This document shows, piece by piece, positions 32,312 through 42,000 of a DNA stretch of 42,868 nucleotides. The stretch spans positions 1-42,868 of the forward strand of contig NZ_SBJH01000013.1 in the NCBI RefSeq assembly GCF_004368405.1. The letters run 5' to 3'. Below the pieces are notes generated by a model. That model did not search any database. It was not told the origin of the DNA and worked only from the letters and a program-made list of their open reading frames with translations. The number at the start of each line of letters is the position of its first letter. Positions within the stretch are counted from its first letter, which is position 1. This DNA is from Olivibacter sp. XZL3 (GTDB lineage: Bacteria; Bacteroidota; Bacteroidia; Sphingobacteriales; Sphingobacteriaceae). The translations under genes were made by a program, and so were the position numbers.

Positions 32312-35300
32312 ATGAACAAAACACAATCAAGCCCCCACATCTATAGGCGGAATCTTTTAGGTATCTTTTTTCTTTTTTTTATCGTAAACGCTTCCTTCGC
32401 TGTTGCAGGCAATGCTCATCAAGCTCGGCTGCAGGACTTTACGGTTAAAGGAATCGTAAACGATAATGCAGAACCTCCCAACCCTATTCCCGGCGTTAGT
32501 GTCCGTGTTAAAGGCAGTAGTAAGGCGACCGCCACGGATGCTAATGGCGCTTTCGCGTTGCAGGTCAAAGAAGGCGACGTGCTGGTCTTTACCTCGGTGG
32601 GTTATCAGGCGCGGGAGCTGACCATAGCTAACCAAACTACCTTGAACGTCACTCTCAACCAAGATTTAAACACCTTGGAAGAGGTGGTATTGACGGGCTA
32701 TTCCACGCAGGTCAAAAAAGACATCACGGGGGCCGTTTCGGTGGTAGATGTCAAGGAATTAACGAAGGTGCAGGCGCCCAATGTAGCGCAGCAGCTACAG
32801 GGAAGAGCAGCCGGTGTTACCGTGACAAGCAACAACACACCCGGGGGAGAGGCGACGGTTCGGGTGCGTGGTTTCAGTACTATTAATAACAATGATCCAC
32901 TTTACATTATTGATGGTGTTCCTACAAAGGGTGGATTAAACAGTATTAATCCAAACAATATCGAATCCATGCAGGTACTGAAGGATGCGTCTTCCACCTC
33001 TATCTATGGGTCGCGGGCGGCTAACGGCGTTATCATTATTACGACAAAAAAAGGAAGTGCTGGCGACTCCCGAATAACATTTGACACGCGCGTAGGGGTA
33101 CAAACCGGCCATATTGATCTCGGGCTGATTCAAGACCCGCTGCAATTTGGGCAGCTCCTTTGGACACAGCGTAGAAATGCCGGTATTTTAACGAATGGCA
33201 ACCCCTCCCATCAACAGTACGGTAACGGCCCCAACCCGGTTGTTCCCGATTATATTCTGGCTGGCTCGAGCTACGGCCTGTTTGAAGGAGATCCCCGCGT
33301 AGATCCGTCTTTATATAGTTATAATGCCGATAATTTTTATCAGATTGTCCGTGCAAATAAAGAAGGCACCGATTGGCATCAGGAAATTTTGAGACCCGCA
33401 ATTGTACAAGAGTACAATTTGGGAGCGACGGGAGGCTCTGATAAGGGACGCTATGCTTTGTCGCTCAATTACCTGAATCAAGAAGGGGTATTAGAACATA
33501 CTTCTTTCGACCGCTATTCACTTCGTTCAAATACCGAATTTAACATTAAGAAGATCATCCGTTTGGGTGAAAATCTAGAGGTCAGCTATACACAGAACAA
33601 AGGCTATTATTATAACAATGGAACAGCCAGTACGACCAATAATCAGGATGGTAACCCCATCGGAAATGGTTATAGAATCCCTTCGATCATTCCTGTTTAT
33701 GATATCATGGGCAATTTCGCAGCTACCAGAGCGGCTGGTTTAGGACCTGCCACCAATCCGGTTGCCCAGTTGTATCGTACGAAAGACAATCAGGCCAAGA
33801 CCTTGAGGGCCTTTGGAAATGTTTTCGCAGAGGTGGACATCATTGAGGGGCTTACGGGACGTACGAGTGTGGGCTTCGACTATACCAATACCAATCGTGT
33901 GAATTATGTGTTGATGGACAGGGAAGAAGCCGAGATAGAGGCGGCTAATTCCATGACGAAGGCCAATCTCAATGATATTAACTTAACTTGGACGAATACG
34001 TTAAACTATAAAAAGGTTTTTAACGAAATCCATAGTTTGAATGTACTGGCCGGTACGGAGGCAATAAAAGGCTTTGGCGAAGACTTCTCTGCTATTCGGA
34101 CAACTTACTTTTCCGAAGATCCCGATTTTATGGATCTAAACTCGGGCACGGCCGGGATCAACAACAGCGGCAGTCGATATGAATGGGCTCTGTTCTCCAT
34201 TTTTGGTAGGGTGAATTATAGTCTTAAGGATAAGTATTTGTTAGAAGCAACTGTTAGAAGAGATGGTTCGAGTAGATTTGGAAGCAACAACCGTTACGGA
34301 ACATTTCCGGCGTTCAGCGGTGGTTGGCGAATCTCTCAAGAAAGCTTTATGTCCGGCCAAGAATGGCTCGATAACTTAATGATACGCGCAGGGTGGGGGC
34401 AAACCGGTAATCAGGAGATCGGCAACTATAACGGCTTCAATACCTATCGTTCGACATTGAATCAGTCCTCGTATGCCATCGACGGATCTAACAACTCCGT
34501 TAAACCGGGATTTGATACGGGTGCTTTTGGAAATCCAGATGCTAAATGGGAAACAACCACGCAAACGAATATAGGTTTGGATATGACCATTTTGAAGGGG
34601 ATGCTTGGGTTCAACCTCGATTTGTACAACAGGACGACCTCCGATATGCTTTATCAGCTTGCTTTGCCTGCCACGCAAGGCACTGCTACGGTACCTTTCG
34701 TCAATGTTGGTGAAATGAACAACAAGGGAATCGACTTCGCTGTTAATTTCCAGAATACCACGGGAAAGGACTTTTCATACGGAATCAGTGCTAATATTTC
34801 GGCGTATAAAAACGAAGTAACCAAGTTAAACGATAATGAATCAGCGATCCTTTTGGGGCCGAATATCCGTAGCTATGTTTGGACGCGGTCGACAACCGGG
34901 CAACCGCTGTATTCTTTTTATGGGCATGTTGTCGATGGGATCTATCAGAATGAGCAGGATGTAGCCGACGGACCGGCTTATCCAGGCTATGCTGCTGTAG
35001 GGAAATACAGGTATCGCGACTTAGATGGCGATAATGTAATTACGGATAACGACCGCACCTTTATCGGAAGTCCGCATCCAGATTTTACTTACGGACTGAA
35101 TATTAATCTCGGTTATAAAAATTTTGATCTCTCGGCTTTCTTTCAGGGCGTACAGGGAAACGAAATTTTAAATATGGTAAAACGATGGATCGATTTCAAT
35201 AACCAAGCCGGGAATAGAAGTTTACGAATGTTGAACGATTCGTGGACGCCCGAAAACCCGGATGCGGTATTGCCCATTTTGGACGCTAACGACAGTCGGA

Positions 35301-35584
35301 GTCAGCAACCTTCATCCTATTTTATTGAAAACGGATCGTATTTCCGACTAAAGAATCTGACCATTGGTTACACATTACCCGCGAACGTTTTACAGAAATT
35401 GGGGCTGCAAAGTGCCCGGGTTTATGTGCAGGGTCAAAACCTATTTACCATTACAGACTATTCCGGCATCGACCCTGAAATCACATCAGTAGGCTCTACG
35501 CCGGGAACTACAACCTTGGGGGTTGATCAAGGAAATTATCCTTTGTCGAAAATGTATCAATTGGGAATAAATGTTGGATTCTAG
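32312..35584 (+). CDS. SusC/RagA-family TonB-linked outer-membrane transporter without STN domain (locus 3)
   Basis: This outer-membrane transporter has 1090 residues. After a signal peptide (about 1-35) it goes directly to the carboxypeptidase-regulatory-like domain (FTVKGIVNDNAEPPNPIPGV), then the plug (EEVVLTGYSTQVKKDITGAV, VRGFSTINNNDPLYIIDGVP) and a barrel ending in INVGF. The STN domain of the other two SusC proteins is missing, in keeping with the absence of sigma and FecR genes. Many segments match SusC locus 1 (QIVRANKEGTDWHQ, PVYDIMGNFAATRAAG, NRTTSDMLYQLALPATQG), so the two are recent paralogues and may bind related ligands. Expression should come from the promoter at 31974-32004. 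SusD follows after 19 bases. Confidence 0.95.
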   Translation: MNKTQSSPHIYRRNLLGIFFLFFIVNASFAVAGNAHQARLQDFTVKGIVNDNAEPPNPIPGVSVRVKGSSKATATDANGAFALQVKEGDVLVFTSVGYQARELTIANQTTLNVTLNQDLNTLEEVVLTGYSTQVKKDITGAVSVVDVKELTKVQAPNVAQQLQGRAAGVTVTSNNTPGGEATVRVRGFSTINNNDPLYIIDGVPTKGGLNSINPNNIESMQVLKDASSTSIYGSRAANGVIIITTKKGSAGDSRITFDTRVGVQTGHIDLGLIQDPLQFGQLLWTQRRNAGILTNGNPSHQQYGNGPNPVVPDYILAGSSYGLFEGDPRVDPSLYSYNADNFYQIVRANKEGTDWHQEILRPAIVQEYNLGATGGSDKGRYALSLNYLNQEGVLEHTSFDRYSLRSNTEFNIKKIIRLGENLEVSYTQNKGYYYNNGTASTTNNQDGNPIGNGYRIPSIIPVYDIMGNFAATRAAGLGPATNPVAQLYRTKDNQAKTLRAFGNVFAEVDIIEGLTGRTSVGFDYTNTNRVNYVLMDREEAEIEAANSMTKANLNDINLTWTNTLNYKKVFNEIHSLNVLAGTEAIKGFGEDFSAIRTTYFSEDPDFMDLNSGTAGINNSGSRYEWALFSIFGRVNYSLKDKYLLEATVRRDGSSRFGSNNRYGTFPAFSGGWRISQESFMSGQEWLDNLMIRAGWGQTGNQEIGNYNGFNTYRSTLNQSSYAIDGSNNSVKPGFDTGAFGNPDAKWETTTQTNIGLDMTILKGMLGFNLDLYNRTTSDMLYQLALPATQGTATVPFVNVGEMNNKGIDFAVNFQNTTGKDFSYGISANISAYKNEVTKLNDNESAILLGPNIRSYVWTRSTTGQPLYSFYGHVVDGIYQNEQDVADGPAYPGYAAVGKYRYRDLDGDNVITDNDRTFIGSPHPDFTYGLNINLGYKNFDLSAFFQGVQGNEILNMVKRWIDFNNQAGNRSLRMLNDSWTPENPDAVLPILDANDSRSQQPSSYFIENGSYFRLKNLTIGYTLPANVLQKLGLQSARVYVQGQNLFTITDYSGIDPEITSVGSTPGTTTLGVDQGNYPLSKMYQLGINVGF

Positions 35585-35603
35585 AAAAATAAAAGAGCGA
35601 ATT

Positions 35604-37268
35604 ATGAAGCGATTAAATTTGTCAATATATGCGTTACTAACCCTTTTTATTGTTCAAGGGTGTGGTGAGAGTTTTTTGGAAAAGAAGCCGTTGGGTTTAG
35701 CGGATGAAGAGCTGCTAGCGACGAAAGCGGGCGTTGATGCCGTTCTAATTGGCGCCTATAGTTTATTAGACGGGGTCGGCTCGGGCTATACGTTCACGTC
35801 CTCGGCCAGTAATTGGATTTACGGCTCGGTAGCCTCGGACGATGCTTACAAAGGAAGTGATGTGGGCGATCAGGCGCAGATAACAACGATTGAACGCTAT
35901 GTCAGCCAACCAGACATTGCGGCTTTTAACGAAAAATGGATTACCGTTTACGATGGCGTTTCGCGTAGCAATGATGCCTTAAAATTAATTAATAACGCCA
36001 GCGATATGACGGAGGCTGAAGTTGCGCAAGCCGTTGCGGAAGCCCGTTTTTTGCGCGCTTGGTATCATTTTGAAGCTAAGAAAATGTGGAATATGGTGCC
36101 TTATGTAGACGAAAATGTGACCGACTTTTTCAATTTACCGAATGATGTGGATATATGGCCTATGATTGAGGCAGATTTGCAGTTTGCTGTAGATAATTTA
36201 TCTCAGACAAAGGCCGACGTGGGAAGAGCAAGTCAGTGGACAGCAAAAGCCGTATTGGCGAAAGTACACATGTTCCAAAATGATTATGAAGCTGCAAGGC
36301 CTTTACTTGATGATATCATCAACAATGGTCCTTTTGTGTTGGTAAATAACTTTCATGACAATTTTAGAGTTGCTACCGAGAATAATGCGGAGTCTATCTT
36401 GGAAGTGCAGATGTCGGTGGGTGACGGGGGGAACGGAGAAAATGGATTTTGGGGAGATAACCTCAATTTTCCATATGGCTCGGGGCCGGGCGGTTGCTGC
36501 GGCTTTTTTCAGCCTTCCCAGAATTTGGTAAATGCCTTTAAGACCGATGAAAACGGATTGCCCTTACTTGATAGTTTTAATGATGTAGATGTAAAGAATG
36601 ACGAAGGTTTGGCATCTTCCGACGCCTTTGAGCCCTATACGGGAAATTTAGATCCTCGGTTAGATTGGACCGTTGGCAGACGTGGTATCCCTTTTCTTAA
36701 CTGGGGCATTCATCCCGGTAGGAACTGGATACGCGATCAAAGTTTTGCAGGACCTTATACTTTTAAAAAGTTCTTTGCAGCGGATGGTGATAATGCCGGA
36801 GCAGAATCGCCGCGGGCCAATTCAAATAATTATCGGGCATTGCGGTATGCCGATATTTTACTGATGCGAGCCGAAATTGCTGTGGAAGACGGTGATTTAA
36901 CCGGCGCACTGAACTTAGTGAATCAAATAAGGCGGAGAGCAGCAAACGATGTGGTTACTAATGACGACGGTACACCGGCCGCGACTTATGTGATCCAGGA
37001 GTACCCTTCATTTCCAAGTCAGGATTATGCTCGAAAGGCGGTTCGATTTGAGAGGCGACTCGAGCTAGCCTTAGAAGGGCATCGTTTTTTCGATTTAGTA
37101 CGTTGGAATGTTGCTGCAGAAACTTTGAATACGTATTTGGCGCAAGAGATGACAAAGCGGACTTATCTTCAAGGGGCCAGCTTTACGGCTGGTAAAAACG
37201 AATATTTTCCGATTCCCCAGGCCCAGATCGATATAATGGGCGCGGATGTGCTAAAACAAAATCAATAA
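35604..37268 (+). CDS. SusD/RagB-family nutrient-binding outer-membrane lipoprotein (locus 3)
   Basis: This is the partner lipoprotein of SusC locus 3. I choose ATG 35604 (MKRLNLSIYALLTLFIVQGC), which gives a lipoprotein signal with Cys20. The open frame extends back to 35571 inside susC but adds only polar residues. The length is 554 residues. SusD blocks are AEARFLRAWYHFEAKKMWNM, YRALRYADILLMRAEIAVED and AVRFERRLELALEGHRFFDL. The vicinal pair Cys298-Cys299 in GGCCGFFQP, and LDWTVGRRGIPFLNWG, match SusD locus 1 closely. The operon ends at the terminator at 37283-37351. Confidence 0.95.
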   Translation: MKRLNLSIYALLTLFIVQGCGESFLEKKPLGLADEELLATKAGVDAVLIGAYSLLDGVGSGYTFTSSASNWIYGSVASDDAYKGSDVGDQAQITTIERYVSQPDIAAFNEKWITVYDGVSRSNDALKLINNASDMTEAEVAQAVAEARFLRAWYHFEAKKMWNMVPYVDENVTDFFNLPNDVDIWPMIEADLQFAVDNLSQTKADVGRASQWTAKAVLAKVHMFQNDYEAARPLLDDIINNGPFVLVNNFHDNFRVATENNAESILEVQMSVGDGGNGENGFWGDNLNFPYGSGPGGCCGFFQPSQNLVNAFKTDENGLPLLDSFNDVDVKNDEGLASSDAFEPYTGNLDPRLDWTVGRRGIPFLNWGIHPGRNWIRDQSFAGPYTFKKFFAADGDNAGAESPRANSNNYRALRYADILLMRAEIAVEDGDLTGALNLVNQIRRRAANDVVTNDDGTPAATYVIQEYPSFPSQDYARKAVRFERRLELALEGHRFFDLVRWNVAAETLNTYLAQEMTKRTYLQGASFTAGKNEYFPIPQAQIDIMGADVLKQNQ

Positions 37269-37282
37269 TATTCGATCGCAAG

Positions 37283-37356
37283 GGGGTGTCTAAAAGTCGT
37301 CGTTCGACCGCAATGAAATGGAGAAATGACGCTGGCGCTTTTAGACACCCCTGTTT
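37283..37356 (+). terminator. Long-loop terminator hairpin of susCD locus 3
   Basis: GGGGTGTCTAAAAG (37283-37296) pairs perfectly with CTTTTAGACACCCC (37338-37351), followed by tgtttt. The 41-base loop contains gttcgaccgcaatgaaatg and tggagaaatgacg, which I recall as part of a common Bacteroidota intergenic repeat, so this may be a repeat element serving as terminator. Confidence 0.75.
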
Positions 37357-37774
37357 TATTTTAGATCGGAAGATGCTAAATTGCATCGGCCGACTTTACA
37401 GGACGCCTCTGAAAACAATTTCAGATCGCGCAAACGGTTGCGTGTTGAATAAAATTGGAAATCGTACTATTTTATTATTAAATTAACAGCCATTTCGAAG
37501 GTTGTACGTTAATCGGCGATATGCTATGAGCACAATCCGTCAATGATTTATGATGAACCTTCTGCCTTTTATTTTTTAAGCGGATAGGATAAGAAGGTCG
37601 CTTTATGCAATGAGCTAGGATTTTTACGTCTTTGCTAAAGTGATAGTCAATTCCATGCGCTTAAATAAATGAGGTAAGTAAGCTTATTAGTAAGGCAATA
37701 GTCAATACTGAAACAATAAATCTAAAGGAATTCGCTTCATGTTGGAAGCAGGTTCCAAAACCAAATTAAACACA
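37357..37774. other. Intergenic stretch without recognised gene
   Basis: About 420 AT-rich bases precede the oxidoreductase gene. I see no open frame with protein character, no repeat shared with the rest of the window, and no clear TTTG-N19-TAnnTTTG promoter. A small inverted repeat (gatgcta/ttgcatc, 37371-37387) and the trailing end of the terminator are the only structures. It must contain the promoter of the following operon. Confidence 0.4.
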
Positions 37775-39046
37775 ATGAAAGAAAAAAGTACCTCCAGAAG
37801 GGATTTTATCAAGAAATCTGCCTTGGCAGCAGCAGCATTTAGTATTGTCCCACGCTTTGTGCTGGGCGGGCAAGGGTATCTGGCACCGAGCGACCACTTG
37901 ACAAAAGGGATTATCGGTGTAGGTGCCATGGGACGTGGGCATTTTTCATATGCAGGGACCAAGACGGTCGCCATTTGTGATGTAGACACCCGGCATTTGG
38001 CAATTGCCATGAAACAACTAAATGACAGCGGCGTTAAGCAGCTCTCCGATTTCCGAGAGCTCATTCAGCTTCCGGAGGTAGACATTGTTCATATTGCCAC
38101 GCCGCCACACTGGCATGGTATCATGGCTGCCGAGGCCGCGCGTGCCGGAAAAGATATATGGTGCGAAAAGCCGATGACACGAACCATAGGGGAGGGCAAA
38201 CGCGTAAAAGAAGCCGTACAACAACATGGGAGAATCTTTAGGCTAAACACTTGGTTTAGATTTAAAGACAATTTCTATGGCATGGGCGTACCCGTTAAAA
38301 AGATAAAAAAATTAGTGGATTCGGGTATGTTAGGTTGGCCCTTAAAAGTAACCGTTAGCCGGCATACGGGTTTTGATTGGAAATTCTATTGGGTAGGAAA
38401 AGAGAACTTGGCTCCGGAACAGGTTCCGGCTGAGCTCAATTACGATATGTGGTTGGGCCCTGCGCAATATAGACCCTACAACGCGCATCGGGTACATCAG
38501 ACATTTCGCGGTTATTGGGATTATGATGGCGGCGGATTAGGCGATATGGGACAGCATTATTTAGATCCTATCCAATACTTTTTGGGTAAAGATAACGAAA
38601 GTCCGGTATCGGTTGAAGTAGATGCACCGCAGCAACATAGCGATGCGGTCGGCACTTGGCGCCGGATTGAATATACCTATGCCGACGGCTGTAAAATTAT
38701 TTTAGATGGTGAAGGAAAAGACAAAGACGTCCCTTATATAGATGGGCCTAACGGCAAATTGTATCCGGGTTTTAGATCCGACATTGCAGACATGGAACGT
38801 AAACTCGCAACGTTCCCCGAACCGGAAGAACAAGTGACGGATTTCGTGGAAGCGGTGAAAAAAAGGCAGAAATTTGCCTTAAACGAAGACAATGGTTACC
38901 GCTCCTGTACATTGGTTAATATGGGTTTGGCGTCGGTTAGGTTAGGTAGATCGTTGAAATTTGATCCGGAAAAGCAGTTGTTTGTCAATGACGAAGCAGC
39001 TAATCGTTTAATTGATCAGCCAATGCGCGGACCATGGACTATCTAA
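37775..39046 (+). CDS. Tat-exported Gfo/Idh/MocA-family oxidoreductase
   Basis: This NAD(P)-dependent sugar oxidoreductase has 423 residues from ATG 37775 (MKEKSTSRRDFIKKSALAAA). The upstream in-frame ATG at 37739 would put 12 extra residues before the signal. SRRDFIKK is a twin-arginine motif, so it is exported with its cofactor bound. The Rossmann fold shows GIIGVGAMGRGH, IVHIATPPHWH and the family motif WCEKPM; the C-terminal half has DYDGGGLGDMGQHYLDPIQY. Exported members of this family oxidise sugars or glycosides at a ring hydroxyl, often C3. The next gene starts 32 bases downstream and ends in DUF1080 domains, a family linked to cleavage of 3-keto-glycosides, so a coupled oxidise-and-cleave role is likely but inferred. 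Confidence 0.92.
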   Translation: MKEKSTSRRDFIKKSALAAAAFSIVPRFVLGGQGYLAPSDHLTKGIIGVGAMGRGHFSYAGTKTVAICDVDTRHLAIAMKQLNDSGVKQLSDFRELIQLPEVDIVHIATPPHWHGIMAAEAARAGKDIWCEKPMTRTIGEGKRVKEAVQQHGRIFRLNTWFRFKDNFYGMGVPVKKIKKLVDSGMLGWPLKVTVSRHTGFDWKFYWVGKENLAPEQVPAELNYDMWLGPAQYRPYNAHRVHQTFRGYWDYDGGGLGDMGQHYLDPIQYFLGKDNESPVSVEVDAPQQHSDAVGTWRRIEYTYADGCKIILDGEGKDKDVPYIDGPNGKLYPGFRSDIADMERKLATFPEPEEQVTDFVEAVKKRQKFALNEDNGYRSCTLVNMGLASVRLGRSLKFDPEKQLFVNDEAANRLIDQPMRGPWTI

Positions 39047-39078
39047 ATAATAAACTTATCACGAACTATAAAACCAAT

Positions 39079-42000
39079 ATGAAGAATTACCTATATGTCT
39101 CTGTTGTTGCTTTTATGCTGGCTCATCCGCCGGCCTTTGCTCAGCAGGATCAGCAGCGTACCACCACTACCAAAATTGCCGATTTATTAGCGACACAGCC
39201 CGCGCAAAATGGCGACAAGCTCGACGCGGCTATGGAGCAATTAGATAATTTTACTGCGGATGATATCAGTGCCTTACTTTTACAGCTAAAGCCGCAGGGA
39301 GGCGATAATGCCAGAGTCGAATACGCTACAAACAGCTATTCCTATTTTGTGATGCAAAATGGAAAAGAAGCCATGCGCGCCAAATTTGTTCAAGGTGCCT
39401 TGGATGCTTTGGGAAAAATGCAGGACAAAAATAATAAAGGATTTGTTCTCAATCTGCTCACGAACGCAGGAAAAGACGATGCCGTTTCGACCGTTGCTAC
39501 CTATTTGCAGGATGAATATCTGGGCGATCGTGCGGCACGTACCTTGGCAAGGATCCGTACGGATGCGGCAGGGAAAGCACTTACTACGGCATTGCCTGCT
39601 GCTAAAGGCAGAAATATAACCTATATACTAGAAGCCATTGGAGACGTAGATTATGTGCCGGGAGCGGCGGCGATCGTCCCTTTTGCTACAGCGGAAGAGT
39701 TGACGGTACGAAAAACCGCATTGTATGCCCTTGCTAAATTGGCCGATCCGTCTTCGGAGGAAGTGTTGAAGGCTGCAGCTGAGCAAGTCAACTTTGGTTA
39801 CGACGAATCGAAAGCAACCGCTTCCTATATTAACTATGCAAACAATTTGCTGCTAAAAGGGAATAAAGAATTGGCGGAGAAAGTCGCCAAAACCTTGTTA
39901 AAGGCAGATGATGAACATACGCCTACCCGGATTGCAGGACTCAATATTTTAACGCATATCTATGGGGAGGAATACGTGCCGGATTTAGTAAAGGCTGCCG
40001 GAGCGAAGGATAAAACCTACAGCATAGCCGCTTTAAAATTGGCACAACCTTATCTAACAAATGCTTCTATAGGCAAGTGGGGCAAAGCGATAAAAAAGGC
40101 ACAACCCGAAGCACAGGCCGCCATCTTGAAAGCGCTGTCTGATACGAAAGATGATAGTGCACTTCCCTTTGTTGAAAAAGCTCTGAGAAGCGATGATACC
40201 TTAGTGAAAGTAACGGCTATCAAAGCCTATGGTAAGCTGAAAGGTACAGAAGGAACTTCCGAATTATTGAAGCTGCTCGCTGAAGCGAGCGATCAAGAGA
40301 GAGCAGCGATTAAGGAAGCTTTTTTTACAATGAAGGGGGATGGTTTGACCAACAAGTTAGTTGCCTCTTTAGAAACAGCAGGCCCGATGGAGCAAGTCAC
40401 CATACTACAGGTATTAGCGAATAGAGGCGCTAACGACGCCTTCCCCTCGGTTACCAATTTATTGAAAAGTTCAGATACTGCCGTAAAAGACGCCGCTTAT
40501 AGTACACTACCTGCGATCGCTAAATCGGAAAATCTGGCCACTTTAACGTCTTTATTGGCAACGGCGACAAGCGAAAAAGAGACACAGTCGGTGCAGGAGG
40601 CGATGGTTGCTGCCGTTCAGGGGAGCCAGCAAAAAGAACAGGATATACAGGCCTTATTGGCAAGTTATCAGGCAGCGGATGCGAATCAAAAAGCACTTTA
40701 TTTAAACGTTTTTTCCGGTATAGGCCAGGGCAAAGCGTTGGAGCCTGTGGTGGAGGTGCTGGGCGGAAACGACCCGACACTGAAAGCGGCGGCGATTCAG
40801 GCACTGGCTAATTGGAACGATAGCGGCGCTTTACCCGAGCTAGTGAAGCTGAGTCGTACCGTCAACGATTCAAAACAATTAAACCAAGTGATAAACGGTA
40901 TTGTACGGCTGACAGCGCAAAGCGATTTTCCGGCAGAACAAAAGGTATTGCTTTTAAGGGATGCAATGGGCGTAGCGCAAAGTGTTCAACAAAAGCGAGC
41001 GATACTGGCCGCTTTGAGCGACAACTTTACTTATAATGCACTCATTTTTGCCGGGAAGTATTTAGATGATCCTGAATTGAAATCTGCTGCAGCCATGGCT
41101 GTCTTGAATATCGCCTTATCGAATACTGGTCTTTATGGTGAGGAGGTGAGCGAGATCTTAAATAAAACGGTGGATGCATTAAGTGGACAGGACAGCGATT
41201 ACCTGAAGCAAGCCTTGATTAAACATATAAACGAATTGCCAAAGGGCAAAGGCTTTGTCGCCCTTTTCAATGGTAAAGACCTGACAGGTTGGAAAGGCCT
41301 TGTGGAAAATCCTATTAAGCGAGCAGCGATGAGCGCGAGCGCATTGTCTTTGGCCCAAGAGAAGGCAGATCAATTGATGCGCAGCGGTTGGTACGTAAAG
41401 GATGGTGTGCTTTATTTTAACGGCAAAGGGGATAATATTGCGACGGTCAAGCAATACGGCGATTTCGAAATGTTAGTTGATTGGAAGTTGAGTCCCATCG
41501 GTAAAGACGGCGATGCCGGTATTTATTTGCGCGGAACGCCGCAGGTGCAAATTTGGGATACCTCGAGGGTAAATGTAGGTGCTCAGGTCGGCTCTGGCGG
41601 CCTTTATAACAACGAAAAAAATGAAAGCAAACCGATGAAAGTGGCCGACAATCCGCTTGGGGAATGGAATACTTTTCGTATTATCATGAAAGGCGATAAA
41701 GTGACCGTTTATCTTAACGGCCAACTGGTTACTGATCAGGTCACCTTAGAGAACTATTGGGATAGGAGCCAACCCATTTTCGCTAAGGAACAGATCGAAC
41801 TTCAGGCACATGGCACCGAGGTGGCTTACCGGGATGTTTATATTAAGGAGATACCCAGAAAAGAGATTTTTAACTTAAGCAAAGAGGAAAAAGAAGCCGG
41901 CTTCCAGGTGTTGTTTGATGGTTCGAATTTAGATAGTTGGACGGGGAATACAAACGCTTATACGATCAGTGAAGAAGGAACCTTGGCCTGTTATCCAAGC

